Source of the DNA: Novosphingobium sp.
GTDB taxonomy: Bacteria > Pseudomonadota > Alphaproteobacteria > Sphingomonadales > Sphingomonadaceae
Length of the DNA stretch: 32,975 nt
Assembly: GCA_028697875.1 (NCBI GenBank)
Contig: JAQVEQ010000003.1
Span: 1-32,975 of the forward strand
Direction: 5' to 3'
In this document: piece by piece, positions 9,304 to 17,634 of the stretch
How positions within the stretch are numbered: the stretch's first letter is position 1
Layout: every line of letters starts with the position of its first letter
Program-made: the position numbers and the translations under genes
Notes under the pieces: model-generated
The model's database searches: none
Seen by the model: the letters and a program-made list of their open reading frames with translations, nothing else
What the model was told of the DNA's origin: nothing

Positions 9304-10712
9304 TGGCTGGTCCCATCGGGAAGCGGCGCAAGCGGATCCCATCCGCCGCCAAGGGCAAGGTAAAGCTGCACGAGTGCTTCGGCACGCGCCGCACGGACGC
9401 TGGAAAGGCTGTCGCGGGCGCTGAGCAGGCTGCGTTCGGCTTCGAGCAGCGTCTGGAAATCGGTCAGTCCCGACTGGTACTGGCTGCGGGCCAGGATCGC
9501 CGTGGTTTCGGCGGCATCGAGCGCAACGGTCAGTTCGCCCTCGCGCGCCTTGGCCGCCTTCAGCGCGACGAGTGCGTTTTCCACGTCCTCCAGCGCCTGG
9601 AGGACCGTCTGGCGATAGGACGCGAACGCGGCATCGGCCGCCGCCCTTTGCGAGCGCACGGCGGCGGACGTCGCACCGCCATCGAAAAGGAGTTGCGAGA
9701 GGCTGCCGAACAGCGAACCGGTGACGACATCGGCCAGGCTGCTGATGGTCAGGGCCGAAGCCCCGATGTTTCCGCCGATCGTCAGCGAGGGGTAGAGCTG
9801 GGCCTTGGCAACGCCGATCCGTGCCGTCGCAGCGGCGAGGGCGCGTTCCGCCGAGCGCACGTCGGGCCGCTGGCGCAAAGTATCGCCCGGGATGCCGGCG
9901 GCGATGTTTTCAGGGCCCTCGGGTATCGCCGCGCTGGCGGCAAGTTCGCCGGTGACCGTGCCGGGCGCTTCGCCCATCAGGACGGCCAGCCGGTTCGCGG
10001 CACTGGCGAAGCTGGTTTCGAGCGTCGGGATCGTGGCCGCCGTCTGGGCGCGCTGGGTCCGCGCCTGTTCGACGTCGAGCGAAGAGACGAGGCCCGCCTG
10101 GCGCCGCCATTTCGTGATCTGGAGATTGTCGTCCTGGGTCGTCAGCGTGTCGAGCGCGATGGCGAGGCTCGCCTGGGCGGAACGCGCTTGGATATAGTTC
10201 AGCGCCACTTCGGCCGCGATGGCGGTGCGGACGTTGGCGAGATCGTAGCCGGCCGCTGCCAGATCGGCCCGGCTGGCCTCGACGGAGCGGCGGGTTCCGC
10301 CGAACAGGTCGATATTCCACGAAGCGTCGACATCGGCCGACCAGCTCGTCGTCGAACGGTCGCCGGTCACGCCCTTGCCGAGATCGTAGTTCTCGCGCAC
10401 GCCGGGCGAGGCGCCGACCGAAGGAAAATAGCTCGCCCGTGCCTGGACAAGCGCGGCGCGTGCCTGGCGCAGCCGCGCCACGGCCTGGGCAATGTCGAGA
10501 TTGGCGTCGAGCGCGCGACCGACATATTCGGTCAGTTGCGGATCGTCGAACTTTTCCCACCAGCGGGTCAGGTCTTCCGCCCCGGGCTGGGCCGTGGCCG
10601 ACCAGTCGTCGGGGACGCCGAGCTCCGCGGCGCTCCTGGGGTGATAATCGGGCCCGGCACTGCAGGCTGACAGCAGCAACGGGCTGAGTACGAGTATCCG
10701 GTAGCGCCTCAT
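9300..10712 (-). CDS. NodT/TolC-family outer-membrane efflux lipoprotein
   Basis: This 470-residue outer-membrane factor has an N-terminal signal peptide and a lipobox (LLLSAC, Cys17), then two repeated OEP domains with long helical stretches. The repeat halves contain the typical ASWNIDLFGG and SLFGSLSQLLFDGG segments. Proteins of this class form a trimeric outer-membrane channel with a periplasmic tunnel. It is the first gene of the efflux operon and would dock with the MacA-like adaptor encoded next, whose start overlaps this stop as ATGA. Placing the outer-membrane gene first is common in alphaproteobacterial efflux operons. The substrate is not predictable. Confidence 0.93.
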   Translation of the reverse strand: MRRYRILVLSPLLLSACSAGPDYHPRSAAELGVPDDWSATAQPGAEDLTRWWEKFDDPQLTEYVGRALDANLDIAQAVARLRQARAALVQARASYFPSVGASPGVRENYDLGKGVTGDRSTTSWSADVDASWNIDLFGGTRRSVEASRADLAAAGYDLANVRTAIAAEVALNYIQARSAQASLAIALDTLTTQDDNLQITKWRRQAGLVSSLDVEQARTQRAQTAATIPTLETSFASAANRLAVLMGEAPGTVTGELAASAAIPEGPENIAAGIPGDTLRQRPDVRSAERALAAATARIGVAKAQLYPSLTIGGNIGASALTISSLADVVTGSLFGSLSQLLFDGGATSAAVRSQRAAADAAFASYRQTVLQALEDVENALVALKAAKAREGELTVALDAAETTAILARSQYQSGLTDFQTLLEAERSLLSARDSLSSVRAARAEALVQLYLALGGGWDPLAPLPDGTSQ

Positions 10713-10748
10713 GCCCCGTTCAATGGATGGCGGCGGGAGGCGGGTCTA

Positions 10749-10778
10749 GTCGTAATTTGTCGCGAACTGTCGCAATGG
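10749..10778 (-). promoter_or_regulatory. three tandem 10-bp repeats upstream of the efflux operon
   Basis: On the plus strand GTCG recurs at 10749, 10759 and 10769, exactly 10 bp apart, giving GTCGTAATTT, GTCGCGAACT and GTCGCAATGG. The array lies 37-66 bp upstream of the outer-membrane factor start. Repeats spaced one helical turn apart are typical binding sites for OmpR/PhoB-type response regulators or other tandem dimers. The binding protein is not known. Confidence 0.45.
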
Positions 10779-10812
10779 TTTCCGGCATGCCCCTGATCGG
10801 CATGTCCGCGTA

Positions 10813-11679
10813 CTACCGGAGGCCGCGCTGGAACTGCCGGTATGCGCTGGGTGTCAGGCCCGTCAGCCGCCTGAAAGCCGCCGTGAAGCCGGCCGGGCGG
10901 GAAAAGCGCAGCTGCTGGGCGATTTCGGCAATCGACAGGCTTTCGTCCACCAGCAGGACTCTCGCATGGTCGGCACGCACCGTGGCGATATAATCGGCCA
11001 GCGAACGGTCCGTGCTTTGCCGGAAGGCCCGCATGAGGTGGCGGGTGCTAATTCCGCAAAGCGCCGCGAGGTCGCCGATCCGGCAATCCCAGTTGCCGGC
11101 CTGCAGATGTTCGTCGATGCGTTTGAGTTGCCAGGGCGCCAGCCCGCCATTCCTGGCGTCTTGTCCGCCTTCCGCCAGGAAGCCCGCCAGTTCCCCGGCA
11201 AGGTAGATGCCGAGCCCTTCCACCACCGCTTCCGAGGCGAAACCCGGCTCCAGCAATTCGGATACCAGCCGCTGCAACGCGGTTCGCACCGATACGTTGC
11301 GCACGTTCAGGCAACGGTCCAGCCGGGTATTGGCGGCCAGCGTTCCCATTTCGCCTCGCGTCGGCAGGCTGCAGGTCAGCAGGCGCCGGGGCGGGACCGC
11401 ATCGGCGCGGACATGGATGGGGGTGTGGGGCGGGACCAGGACGATGTTGCCCATGGACACGAGCAGTTCACTATGCCTGTCGGCGACGAAACAGCCGCGG
11501 GACGGATTGTGCTGGGGCGAAAGCAGGAAGCTCAGCGCGGTACAGTCGCGGACGAATGTGCGGTCGATGCTGTCTGTCGCGGGGTGATCGGCAAGGACCA
11601 CCTCGGTTTCGCCAACGCTCAGTTGGCCGACAATTTCCCACCCGTTCCGGGCCAGGTCGCTCTTTCCCATATGCGCCAT
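10813..11679 (-). CDS. AraC-family transcriptional regulator
   Basis: This is a 288-residue regulator with an AraC DNA-binding domain at residues 185-285. The first helix-turn-helix lies in IGDLAALCGISTRHLMRAFR and the second in SIAEIAQQLRFSRPAGFTAAFR, ending in the family signature GLTPSAYR. The N-terminal 170 residues resemble the cupin-like sensing domain of AraC-binding-like regulators (PHTPIHVRAD). The start at 11679 is preceded by GGAGAA six bases upstream; a second ATG lies three codons later. It is transcribed away from the MFS transporter gene, with 177 bp between them, so it probably regulates that transporter and itself. The efflux operon starts 100 bp beyond its stop and is a second possible target. 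The effector is unknown. Confidence 0.9.
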   Translation of the reverse strand: MAHMGKSDLARNGWEIVGQLSVGETEVVLADHPATDSIDRTFVRDCTALSFLLSPQHNPSRGCFVADRHSELLVSMGNIVLVPPHTPIHVRADAVPPRRLLTCSLPTRGEMGTLAANTRLDRCLNVRNVSVRTALQRLVSELLEPGFASEAVVEGLGIYLAGELAGFLAEGGQDARNGGLAPWQLKRIDEHLQAGNWDCRIGDLAALCGISTRHLMRAFRQSTDRSLADYIATVRADHARVLLVDESLSIAEIAQQLRFSRPAGFTAAFRRLTGLTPSAYRQFQRGLR

Positions 11680-11856
11680 ATCGTTTCTCCAGCGCCACGA
11701 AGGGCGGGCGCCGGTTGATTGCCCGGCAAGTGCATGGTCAATCGCGCTTCTGTCAAGTTTTCGGGAGACGGCGCGGGGGCGATGCCAATCGGCGGCCTTG
11801 ACCTCGGCGCGGGAGAAACGAATGATCCGGCTACGGGAGAAGGGGATCGAACACGC

Positions 11857-13101
11857 ATGACAGCCGGCAACCAGGACAGCGGCGAGCGGTTGAACCGCCG
11901 GCATGTCCTCCTTCTCACGCTCTTGGCGGGCATCGTCATGTTCGAAGGGTTCGATGTCAGCGCGACAAGCGTGGTCCTGCCCTATCTGAGCGAGGAATTC
12001 GGTACGCCCACGGAAAAGCTGGGCGAGGCGTTGGCCGTCATCGGACTTGGAGCGATGGCGGCATGGCTGTTGCTGCGCCTTGCGGACCGCTTCGGACGCC
12101 GGCCGCTGCTCCTGCTGGCCGCTGCCGGATTTTCTCTCGGGTCGCTGGCGACGGTGCTGTCGACGGATGTCGCCTCCTACACGGGCATCCAGTTCGTGAC
12201 GCGGGCCTTGCTGGTCAGCCAGATTGCATTGGCTTATCTCGTCGCCAGCGAGACTTTGCCGCCGAAGCTCCGCGGGCGGGCTAACGGCCTGCTTGGCGCG
12301 ATGGGCAGTTTCGGGGCCGCCCTGCCGTTTCTCGTGATCGGTCCAGCGCTCGATACCCCGCTGGGCTGGCGTCTGCTGTTCGTAATCGGGGCCGCGCCCT
12401 TGCTGCTCATGCCTTTGCTGTTCTGGCGTCTGCGCGAGACGCCGGTCTGGCTTGCCGCGCGTGAACGGGGGCTGCCGCGTCCATCGGCGATCGCGGAACT
12501 GAAGCAACTCGTCGCGCCTGGCGCGCGCCGTTCGTTCATCGCGATGAGCCTGCTGTGGATCATCGTCAATTTCGCCAGCGCGACGGGCGGCCTGTTCTTT
12601 ACGCTCTACGTCGTCCAGGAGCGCGGCTGGCCTGCTGGCGACCTCGCCCGCATCGCTCCGTTCGGGCTGGCAGGCGCATTCGTCGGCTATCTTGGGGCGG
12701 GCATGTTGTCGGATGCCATCGGCCGCCGCTGGACCATGTGCCTTTTCACGGCGCTGCTCGGGGCGCTGACGATGACGTGTTATGCTTCGACCGGCTGGTA
12801 CGCGATCGCGGCGTCCTTCATCGGGCTACAGGCCATGCTTGGCATCTGGGTCGTGTCCTATACGCTCAACAGCGAGCTGTTCCCGACCGGGCTGCGCGGC
12901 GCGGCCAACGGCTGGTGCAACAACCTGATCGGCCGCTGGGGCATGGTGATCGCGCCTGCCATCGTCGGCAGCCTCAGCGGCAAGCTTGGCGGGATCGGCC
13001 CGGCGGCGAGCCTGCTGGCCGTGGTGGCATGGCTGGCAATTCCGGTGGTGCTGTTCATGGTTCCCGAAACGCGGGGTCAAAGCCTCGACCGTCCGGGCTA
13101 G
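11857..13101 (+). CDS. MFS transporter (sugar/aromatic-acid porter type)
   Basis: This is a 414-residue major facilitator protein with about 12 membrane helices. Helix 1 contains FEGFDVS, the position where aromatic acid/H+ symporters carry DG(Y/F)D. The conserved loop motifs appear as LADRFGRRP between helices 2 and 3 and SDAIGRRW between helices 8 and 9; the protein ends with PETRGQSLD, usual for sugar and aromatic-acid porters. The ATG at 11857 is chosen because GAGAAGGGG precedes it and the first membrane helix begins soon after. An ATG at 11719 would add a 46-residue Gly-rich tail with no support. It is divergent from an AraC regulator, suggesting inducible uptake of a small carboxylate. 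The substrate is unproven. Confidence 0.88.
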   Translation: MTAGNQDSGERLNRRHVLLLTLLAGIVMFEGFDVSATSVVLPYLSEEFGTPTEKLGEALAVIGLGAMAAWLLLRLADRFGRRPLLLLAAAGFSLGSLATVLSTDVASYTGIQFVTRALLVSQIALAYLVASETLPPKLRGRANGLLGAMGSFGAALPFLVIGPALDTPLGWRLLFVIGAAPLLLMPLLFWRLRETPVWLAARERGLPRPSAIAELKQLVAPGARRSFIAMSLLWIIVNFASATGGLFFTLYVVQERGWPAGDLARIAPFGLAGAFVGYLGAGMLSDAIGRRWTMCLFTALLGALTMTCYASTGWYAIAASFIGLQAMLGIWVVSYTLNSELFPTGLRGAANGWCNNLIGRWGMVIAPAIVGSLSGKLGGIGPAASLLAVVAWLAIPVVLFMVPETRGQSLDRPG

Positions 13102-13120
13102 CGGCAGTGCGCCGTATTCT

Positions 13121-13159
13121 CCTGCCCGTGCGTGCCGTCACGTTGCACGCACGGGCAGG
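13121..13159. terminator. 15-bp perfect hairpin between convergent genes
   Basis: Arms CCTGCCCGTGCGTGC (13121-13135) and GCACGCACGGGCAGG (13145-13159) pair perfectly around a 9-base loop. It sits between the MFS stop and the stop of the convergent DUF1214-like gene. This suits a shared bidirectional transcription stop, although T-tracts are weak on both sides. Confidence 0.65.
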
Positions 13160-13174
13160 GCCCTCATGTCCTGT

Positions 13175-14245
13175 TCAGACCTTCACCACGCGGCAAGTGG
13201 GCACGGGGTGCTCGTCGGCCTCGATCCAGCGCCACAGGCCGGTGCCCTGGCGGTGTCCGGCAAGATCCACCCAGTTGCCGTAGCCCGGATCCTTGTCCGC
13301 GCAGACCAGGATCACGCTGCCGTCATCCTCGTAAGTCGCCTGCGAGTTGTTGAGCCAGACTTTCTGGTGCACGTGGTCGAGCGATTCCATCCACCAGTTG
13401 TCGACCTGGAAGTTCCACATCCGGCAGTTCGCCGGCGGCTTCGCCTCGATCACCAGCGCTTCGTCCGGGTCAAGGTCGAAATAGATGTGGCCGTACCAGA
13501 TCTTGGGATCTCCCCCGGCCTTGTAGAAGATCGACTGGTCGGCTTCGTAGATGCGGTTGGGCTGCGCCTTGAACCATTCCGACCAGTCGGCGAAAGTATT
13601 GGCCGTGCCGCGCACCCAGGCGGCGGCGCTCGCCAGCTGTCCGGTGATTTTCTCCGGCGTCAGCAGTTCGGGCGCGGCCGGCCCTTCGCCGATCCGTTCG
13701 ACATGGAATTCCGCCGGGACCTGCGTGCGCTTGTCGTCGAAAGTCTGGCGGATGATGAGCAGTGTCGTGTCTTCGGCCATCGGCAGCCAGTTGCCAGGAT
13801 GCCGCTTGGCGGAAGCGACGATTTCGAAAGTCCCGTCGGGTGCGACGTCGACATCGGCGAATTCGATCTCGCCGGTCGACATCATGGTTCCGTCGGTGGC
13901 GTAGCGGTTGGCCTTGGACCCGATCGAGAGATAGGGCACTGTCCCGCGCTTGCCCCAGATGCGGTATTCGCGGTCGCCGCGCACGACGATCTGTTCGTAG
14001 CGGTTGTCCGGATTGTCCGCGCCGATCTTGATCTTGTCGTCGCAGAGCTGGAAGATCCGCGGGAAATCGGGATCGGCGGAATCGACCAGCATGTTGAGCG
14101 CGGTGCGAGTCAGGCGGCTGAGGTAACGCAGCCCTTCCGCTTGGTCGAGCGGGGTGGCCGGCGCTTCCGGGCGGGCCAGCACTTCGCCTGCTTCCGCCAG
14201 CATGGCGCAGAATTTCGACCATTCGTCGCGAAGCCGTTCATTCAC
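13175..14245 (-). CDS. DUF1214-like conserved protein
   Basis: This is a 356-residue protein without signal peptide or membrane helix. The C-terminal part (MWNFQVDNWWMESLD, LNNSQATYEDDGS, DPGYGNWVDLAGHRQG) resembles proteins annotated as DUF1214-containing in proteobacteria and actinobacteria. Those are often found near steroid, terpenoid or aromatic catabolism genes, but their activity is unknown. The start is a GTG at 14245 with GGGAGAG six bases upstream. The nearby ATG at the second codon is out of frame, and frames further upstream encode low-complexity Lys/Arg-rich sequence. It converges on the MFS gene across a strong hairpin. It is probably linked to the catabolic theme of the window, by position only. 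Confidence 0.75.
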   Translation of the reverse strand: MNERLRDEWSKFCAMLAEAGEVLARPEAPATPLDQAEGLRYLSRLTRTALNMLVDSADPDFPRIFQLCDDKIKIGADNPDNRYEQIVVRGDREYRIWGKRGTVPYLSIGSKANRYATDGTMMSTGEIEFADVDVAPDGTFEIVASAKRHPGNWLPMAEDTTLLIIRQTFDDKRTQVPAEFHVERIGEGPAAPELLTPEKITGQLASAAAWVRGTANTFADWSEWFKAQPNRIYEADQSIFYKAGGDPKIWYGHIYFDLDPDEALVIEAKPPANCRMWNFQVDNWWMESLDHVHQKVWLNNSQATYEDDGSVILVCADKDPGYGNWVDLAGHRQGTGLWRWIEADEHPVPTCRVVKV

Positions 14246-14781
14246 TTGATCTCTCCCAGGTACGATGCCTTCATTCTTGGAAGGAGACGTGCCCGCCGCA
14301 AGATGCGGGTATTTCTTTTTGGCACTTTCACGAAATTTTGGCCCTGATTTTATTCGCCGGTATTTTTTCTTCCCCGATGGGCCGCGAGAAGCCGCAGGCG
14401 AAAGGGCGGGGGTGGCGCTTCTTTCGGGTTCCGGTCCATGTCGTGAATAGCTCCTGTTGCGACGGATAAACAGGTCGGCATCTGGGTGGGGCCAGGTTCG
14501 GGCTGAAATGCTTTCGAAGAGATACCTGGTCTTCCTACCGGTGGTTAGCAGCCTTTCCTGTTCCAATTTTATCGTACGACCAAGATCGACAGGATGTAGC
14601 CCGCCTTTTTTGGTTATCTAACAATAACAGTAACTTGGAAAAATTTGGGAAGTTTTGATTGTCGGAAACGTACAAGAAATAAAGTCTTATGATCGAAAAA
14701 ACGATTTATTTACGTTGCATGTGAGAAATTAACTTAGGGAGTGAGCAGGCCGTTGGGGCATGAAAACATCCGGAGGCGATG
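14246..14781. other. 536-bp intergenic region, AT-rich in its right half
   Basis: No gene is seen. The left part (14246-14560) should hold the minus-strand promoter of the DUF1214-like gene. From about 14565 to 14745 the base composition changes sharply to A/T-rich, with runs of A and T, in a GC-rich genome. This leads into the PAS-GGDEF-EAL-PilZ gene. A short inverted repeat, ATCG-AAAAAA-CGAT, lies near 14693-14706. No confident -35/-10 pair could be assigned. Confidence 0.6.
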
Positions 14782-17406
14782 ATGGCAATTGGAAGGAAGT
14801 TGCCCTCATGGATCAAGCCTGGTTTTTCGGAAACAGACCGGTTTTCGGCAATTAGGATTCCGAGGGAAGATTCATCAGACGAATTGTCTTACACGGCTCA
14901 ATGCATCGAAGTATTGCGCCCGCTTCTTCCGCTTATGGGCGGGGTCTTTTTTCTCTTTACGCTTCTCCTGGTCTGGAGGAACTGGCCGATCGCAACCGCG
15001 CCCAGCGCGGTCTGGGTCGCCGCGAGCCTGTTCATTTCGCTGCCGGTCATGTGTGGCGGGGCATCCATGGTCTGGAAGCGGTACGGGAACCAGATCCTCA
15101 CGGCGAAAATCATTGGTTTCGGCAGCGCCGTGACCGGGCTGTTGCTCGGGAGTGCTTCGGGCGTGTTCCTCTATCCGCTCAGCCTCGCGCCGACGCTCGG
15201 TTGCGTGATTATAGGGTTGGTGATTCTTGCTGCGTTTCCGCTTGCGCAAATTGTGTTTCTGGCGAGCTTTGCCGTAGCGGAAATCCTGCTGGGTGAGGAT
15301 CCCCTGCCGGCGAATGCGCTGGCCTTTGCGCTGGTCATCAGTTTCGGCGGCGCCTGGATTTCGGCACATGCCCGGTTCGTCCGCGCCAAGACAAGGATGG
15401 ACCTCGAGAAGGAACGGTTCAGCCGGATGGCCTCGGTGGATGGAAGCTTCGCCTGGCAAACCGATGTCTGCGGGAACCTGATCCAATCGGGCGAGGAGCT
15501 TTTCACGGCGCTTGGCAGGAAGGCGGATGAACTGCTCCGGCTTCCGCTCTGGTCGCTGGTGGGCTCCGGCACGAAATGCAACAAAGAGCAGGTGCGGGAG
15601 ATCGCATTCAGCACGGATGTCCTGAAACGGCACCATGACATGCAGGCTCCGTTCGGCGAACTCGTAGTTTGCGCCCGCGGAAAGGATGGTGTCCACCGCC
15701 TGACCTTGTCCGGGCGGCCGCGGTACGATGCGTCGGGGGCCTTTATCGGATTCCTTGGGGTCGGGCTGGATCTGACGGAATATTTCAAGGGTCAGGAAAG
15801 GCTGCTGGCCGCGGCGGAACGCGACGCGCTGACCAAGCTGATGAACCGGGCCTGCTTCAACCGGAACCTGGAAGAGCTGTTGTCCGGACGCCGCGATGGC
15901 AGGTGTGCGACGGCGCTTCTGATGATCGACCTCGACAAGTTCAAACAGGCCAACGATACGCTCGGCCATCAGGTCGGCGACCAGTTGCTGAGGCAATTTG
16001 CCGAGCGGCTCAAGATGCTCATCAACTCGAGAGGGTTCGTCGGCAGGCTCGGCGGAGACGAGTTCGGTGTTGTCCTGCATGAGATATCCGACCGGGCGCG
16101 GCTCGATGCGCTTGCCGGCGATCTCGTCCACCATCTGAGCGCGCCATACGAGATTTCCGGTCTAAAGGTTTCGGTCGGTGCGGCGATCGGGATCGCGATC
16201 GGGCCCGAGCATGGCGATACGGTCGATGCGCTGGTCAGGAATGCCGACCTTGCCCTTTATTCGGCCAAGGCGCGCGGCGGATGCAAGCATCGCTTTTTCG
16301 ATACGACGCTGCTCGATCACGCTCTCGAGCGCCGCCAGCTCGAGATCGACCTTGGAAACGCGATCGAAAACGGCGAGCTTTCGGTGCAGTATCAGCCGAT
16401 CGTCGATGCCGAGACCGAGATGCTTTGCGGTTTCGAGGCGCTGACGCGCTGGCGCCACCCGGAACGTGGCGACGTTGCTGCCGACGAATTCATCCCGCTG
16501 GCCGAAACTGCGGGGCTGATGAGCCGGCTCGGGAACTGGATCCTGCGCGAAGCCTGCGCGGAAGCAGCCCATTGGCCTGCGTCCGTCAGGCTGGCGGTGA
16601 ACATATCGCCGAGCCAGTTCGAGAGCCCCGGTCTGACGAGCGCCGTCGTCAACAGCCTGGCGCAAAGCCGCCTTCCTCCGGATCGGCTGGAGATCGAAAT
16701 TACCGAGAATGTCTTTCTCGAACAGTCCGAAAACACGCAGGCAATCCTGCAACAGCTTCACGACCTGGGCGTGCGGTGGGTGATCGACGATTTCGGAACC
16801 GGCTATTCAAGCCTGAAATACTTGCTCAACGCGCCTTTCTCGAAAATCAAGATCGACCGGGAATTCGTGAATGGCTTGTCGGTACCGGAAAGCCAGAAGC
16901 GCGCGATCGTCGGGACGATCATTGCGCTGGCGAAAAGCCTGGGCATGGTGACGACGGCGGAAGGGGTGGAATCCCTCGGTGACCTCAAGCTCGTGAGGGA
17001 GCTCGGCTGTTCGCAGGTCCAGGGTTTCGTGTACGGTCCGGCATTGACCGCGCTGGAGGCGCGTTCGTTCGCCAAGAGCCGCCACCCCATTGTTGCCGAG
17101 GGCTTCGAGGTTACCAGGCGCGAACCGCGCATGGTCGTCCTGCGGAGTGCGGACATTCTTTGTGGCGGGCAGGTTTTTCCCGGTACCGTGCGGAACGTCT
17201 CGTCGAGCGGCGCGATGCTCGAAACCGAAGGATATATCGCGATCGGAAGCCGCGTCGAAATTCACATGGACCATGACAAACCCCATTCCGGGGTAGTTCG
17301 CTGGATCGACGGCATTCGCTTCGGTGTGCAATTCGACGAAGGAAGCGCCGTGGAATCCCGGGATATGCAGTCTTCCAGCGATGGATCGCAGGCCGCGGCG
17401 GCCTGA
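14782..17406 (+). CDS. membrane PAS-GGDEF-EAL-PilZ cyclic-di-GMP protein
   Basis: This 874-residue bifunctional c-di-GMP protein has about five to six N-terminal membrane helices (residues 50-200) and a PAS-like domain (about 215-335). The GGDEF domain has an intact GGDEF (about 424-428) but no RxxD inhibitory site (RGFV in its place). The EAL domain has EALTRW, NISPSQF, EITENVF, DDFGTGYSSLKYL, KIDREF and EGVES, all intact. A C-terminal PilZ domain carries RREPR and NVSSSG, the two c-di-GMP-binding motifs. It could make and break c-di-GMP and also sense it through PilZ. The start at 14782 has GGAGG five bases upstream; the ATG at 14779 is too close to that site. It precedes the REC-GGDEF-EAL gene by about 230 bp of AT-rich DNA, so is probably a separate transcript. 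Confidence 0.93.
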   Translation: MAIGRKLPSWIKPGFSETDRFSAIRIPREDSSDELSYTAQCIEVLRPLLPLMGGVFFLFTLLLVWRNWPIATAPSAVWVAASLFISLPVMCGGASMVWKRYGNQILTAKIIGFGSAVTGLLLGSASGVFLYPLSLAPTLGCVIIGLVILAAFPLAQIVFLASFAVAEILLGEDPLPANALAFALVISFGGAWISAHARFVRAKTRMDLEKERFSRMASVDGSFAWQTDVCGNLIQSGEELFTALGRKADELLRLPLWSLVGSGTKCNKEQVREIAFSTDVLKRHHDMQAPFGELVVCARGKDGVHRLTLSGRPRYDASGAFIGFLGVGLDLTEYFKGQERLLAAAERDALTKLMNRACFNRNLEELLSGRRDGRCATALLMIDLDKFKQANDTLGHQVGDQLLRQFAERLKMLINSRGFVGRLGGDEFGVVLHEISDRARLDALAGDLVHHLSAPYEISGLKVSVGAAIGIAIGPEHGDTVDALVRNADLALYSAKARGGCKHRFFDTTLLDHALERRQLEIDLGNAIENGELSVQYQPIVDAETEMLCGFEALTRWRHPERGDVAADEFIPLAETAGLMSRLGNWILREACAEAAHWPASVRLAVNISPSQFESPGLTSAVVNSLAQSRLPPDRLEIEITENVFLEQSENTQAILQQLHDLGVRWVIDDFGTGYSSLKYLLNAPFSKIKIDREFVNGLSVPESQKRAIVGTIIALAKSLGMVTTAEGVESLGDLKLVRELGCSQVQGFVYGPALTALEARSFAKSRHPIVAEGFEVTRREPRMVVLRSADILCGGQVFPGTVRNVSSSGAMLETEGYIAIGSRVEIHMDHDKPHSGVVRWIDGIRFGVQFDEGSAVESRDMQSSSDGSQAAAA

Positions 17407-17460
17407 TTTCGCTTTCAGAACGTAGTTCGGTTGGAAGCGCTCGAATCCGAGTGCCAAAGG

Positions 17461-17493
17461 CTTACTAGTAAGTAATAATATATCAAATATTTG
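17461..17493. promoter_or_regulatory. two perfect palindromes in AT-rich leader
   Basis: CTTACTAGTAAG (17461-17472, 12 bp) and CAAATATTTG (17484-17493, 10 bp) are both perfect palindromes, 11 bp apart. They lie about 150 bp upstream of the REC-GGDEF-EAL gene and just after the previous gene. They may be operator sites; no regulator can be named. Confidence 0.35.
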
Positions 17494-17539
17494 TAATTTA
17501 TAAGTTAATTTTGTGATGTATATTTCTCTGAAAAGTGAT

Positions 17540-17558
17540 CATTCTGATTATCATTAAG
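17540..17558 (-). promoter_or_regulatory. candidate Fur-box-like site
   Basis: Read on the minus strand, the 19 bases match the classical Fur-box consensus (GATAATGATAATCATTATC) at 14 of 19 positions, including an unbroken run of 12. It lies 77 bp before the REC-GGDEF-EAL start. The region is AT-rich, so chance similarity is possible. Confidence 0.3.
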
Positions 17559-17634
17559 CCTTCCTTATGAAATAAAATGTATTTTGCCATTGGTTTTAAG
17601 CTTATGATTTCTTTGTCCGTCTGCGGAGATGCTT

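Noticed and set aside
11680..12507. N-terminal extension of the AraC regulator into the MFS gene
   Set aside because: The added sequence is antisense shadow of the transporter; the ATG at 11679 has a good ribosome site.
17629..17634. ATG at 17629 as the start of the REC-GGDEF-EAL gene
   Set aside because: It directly abuts the GGAG site; the ATG at 17635 has normal spacing.
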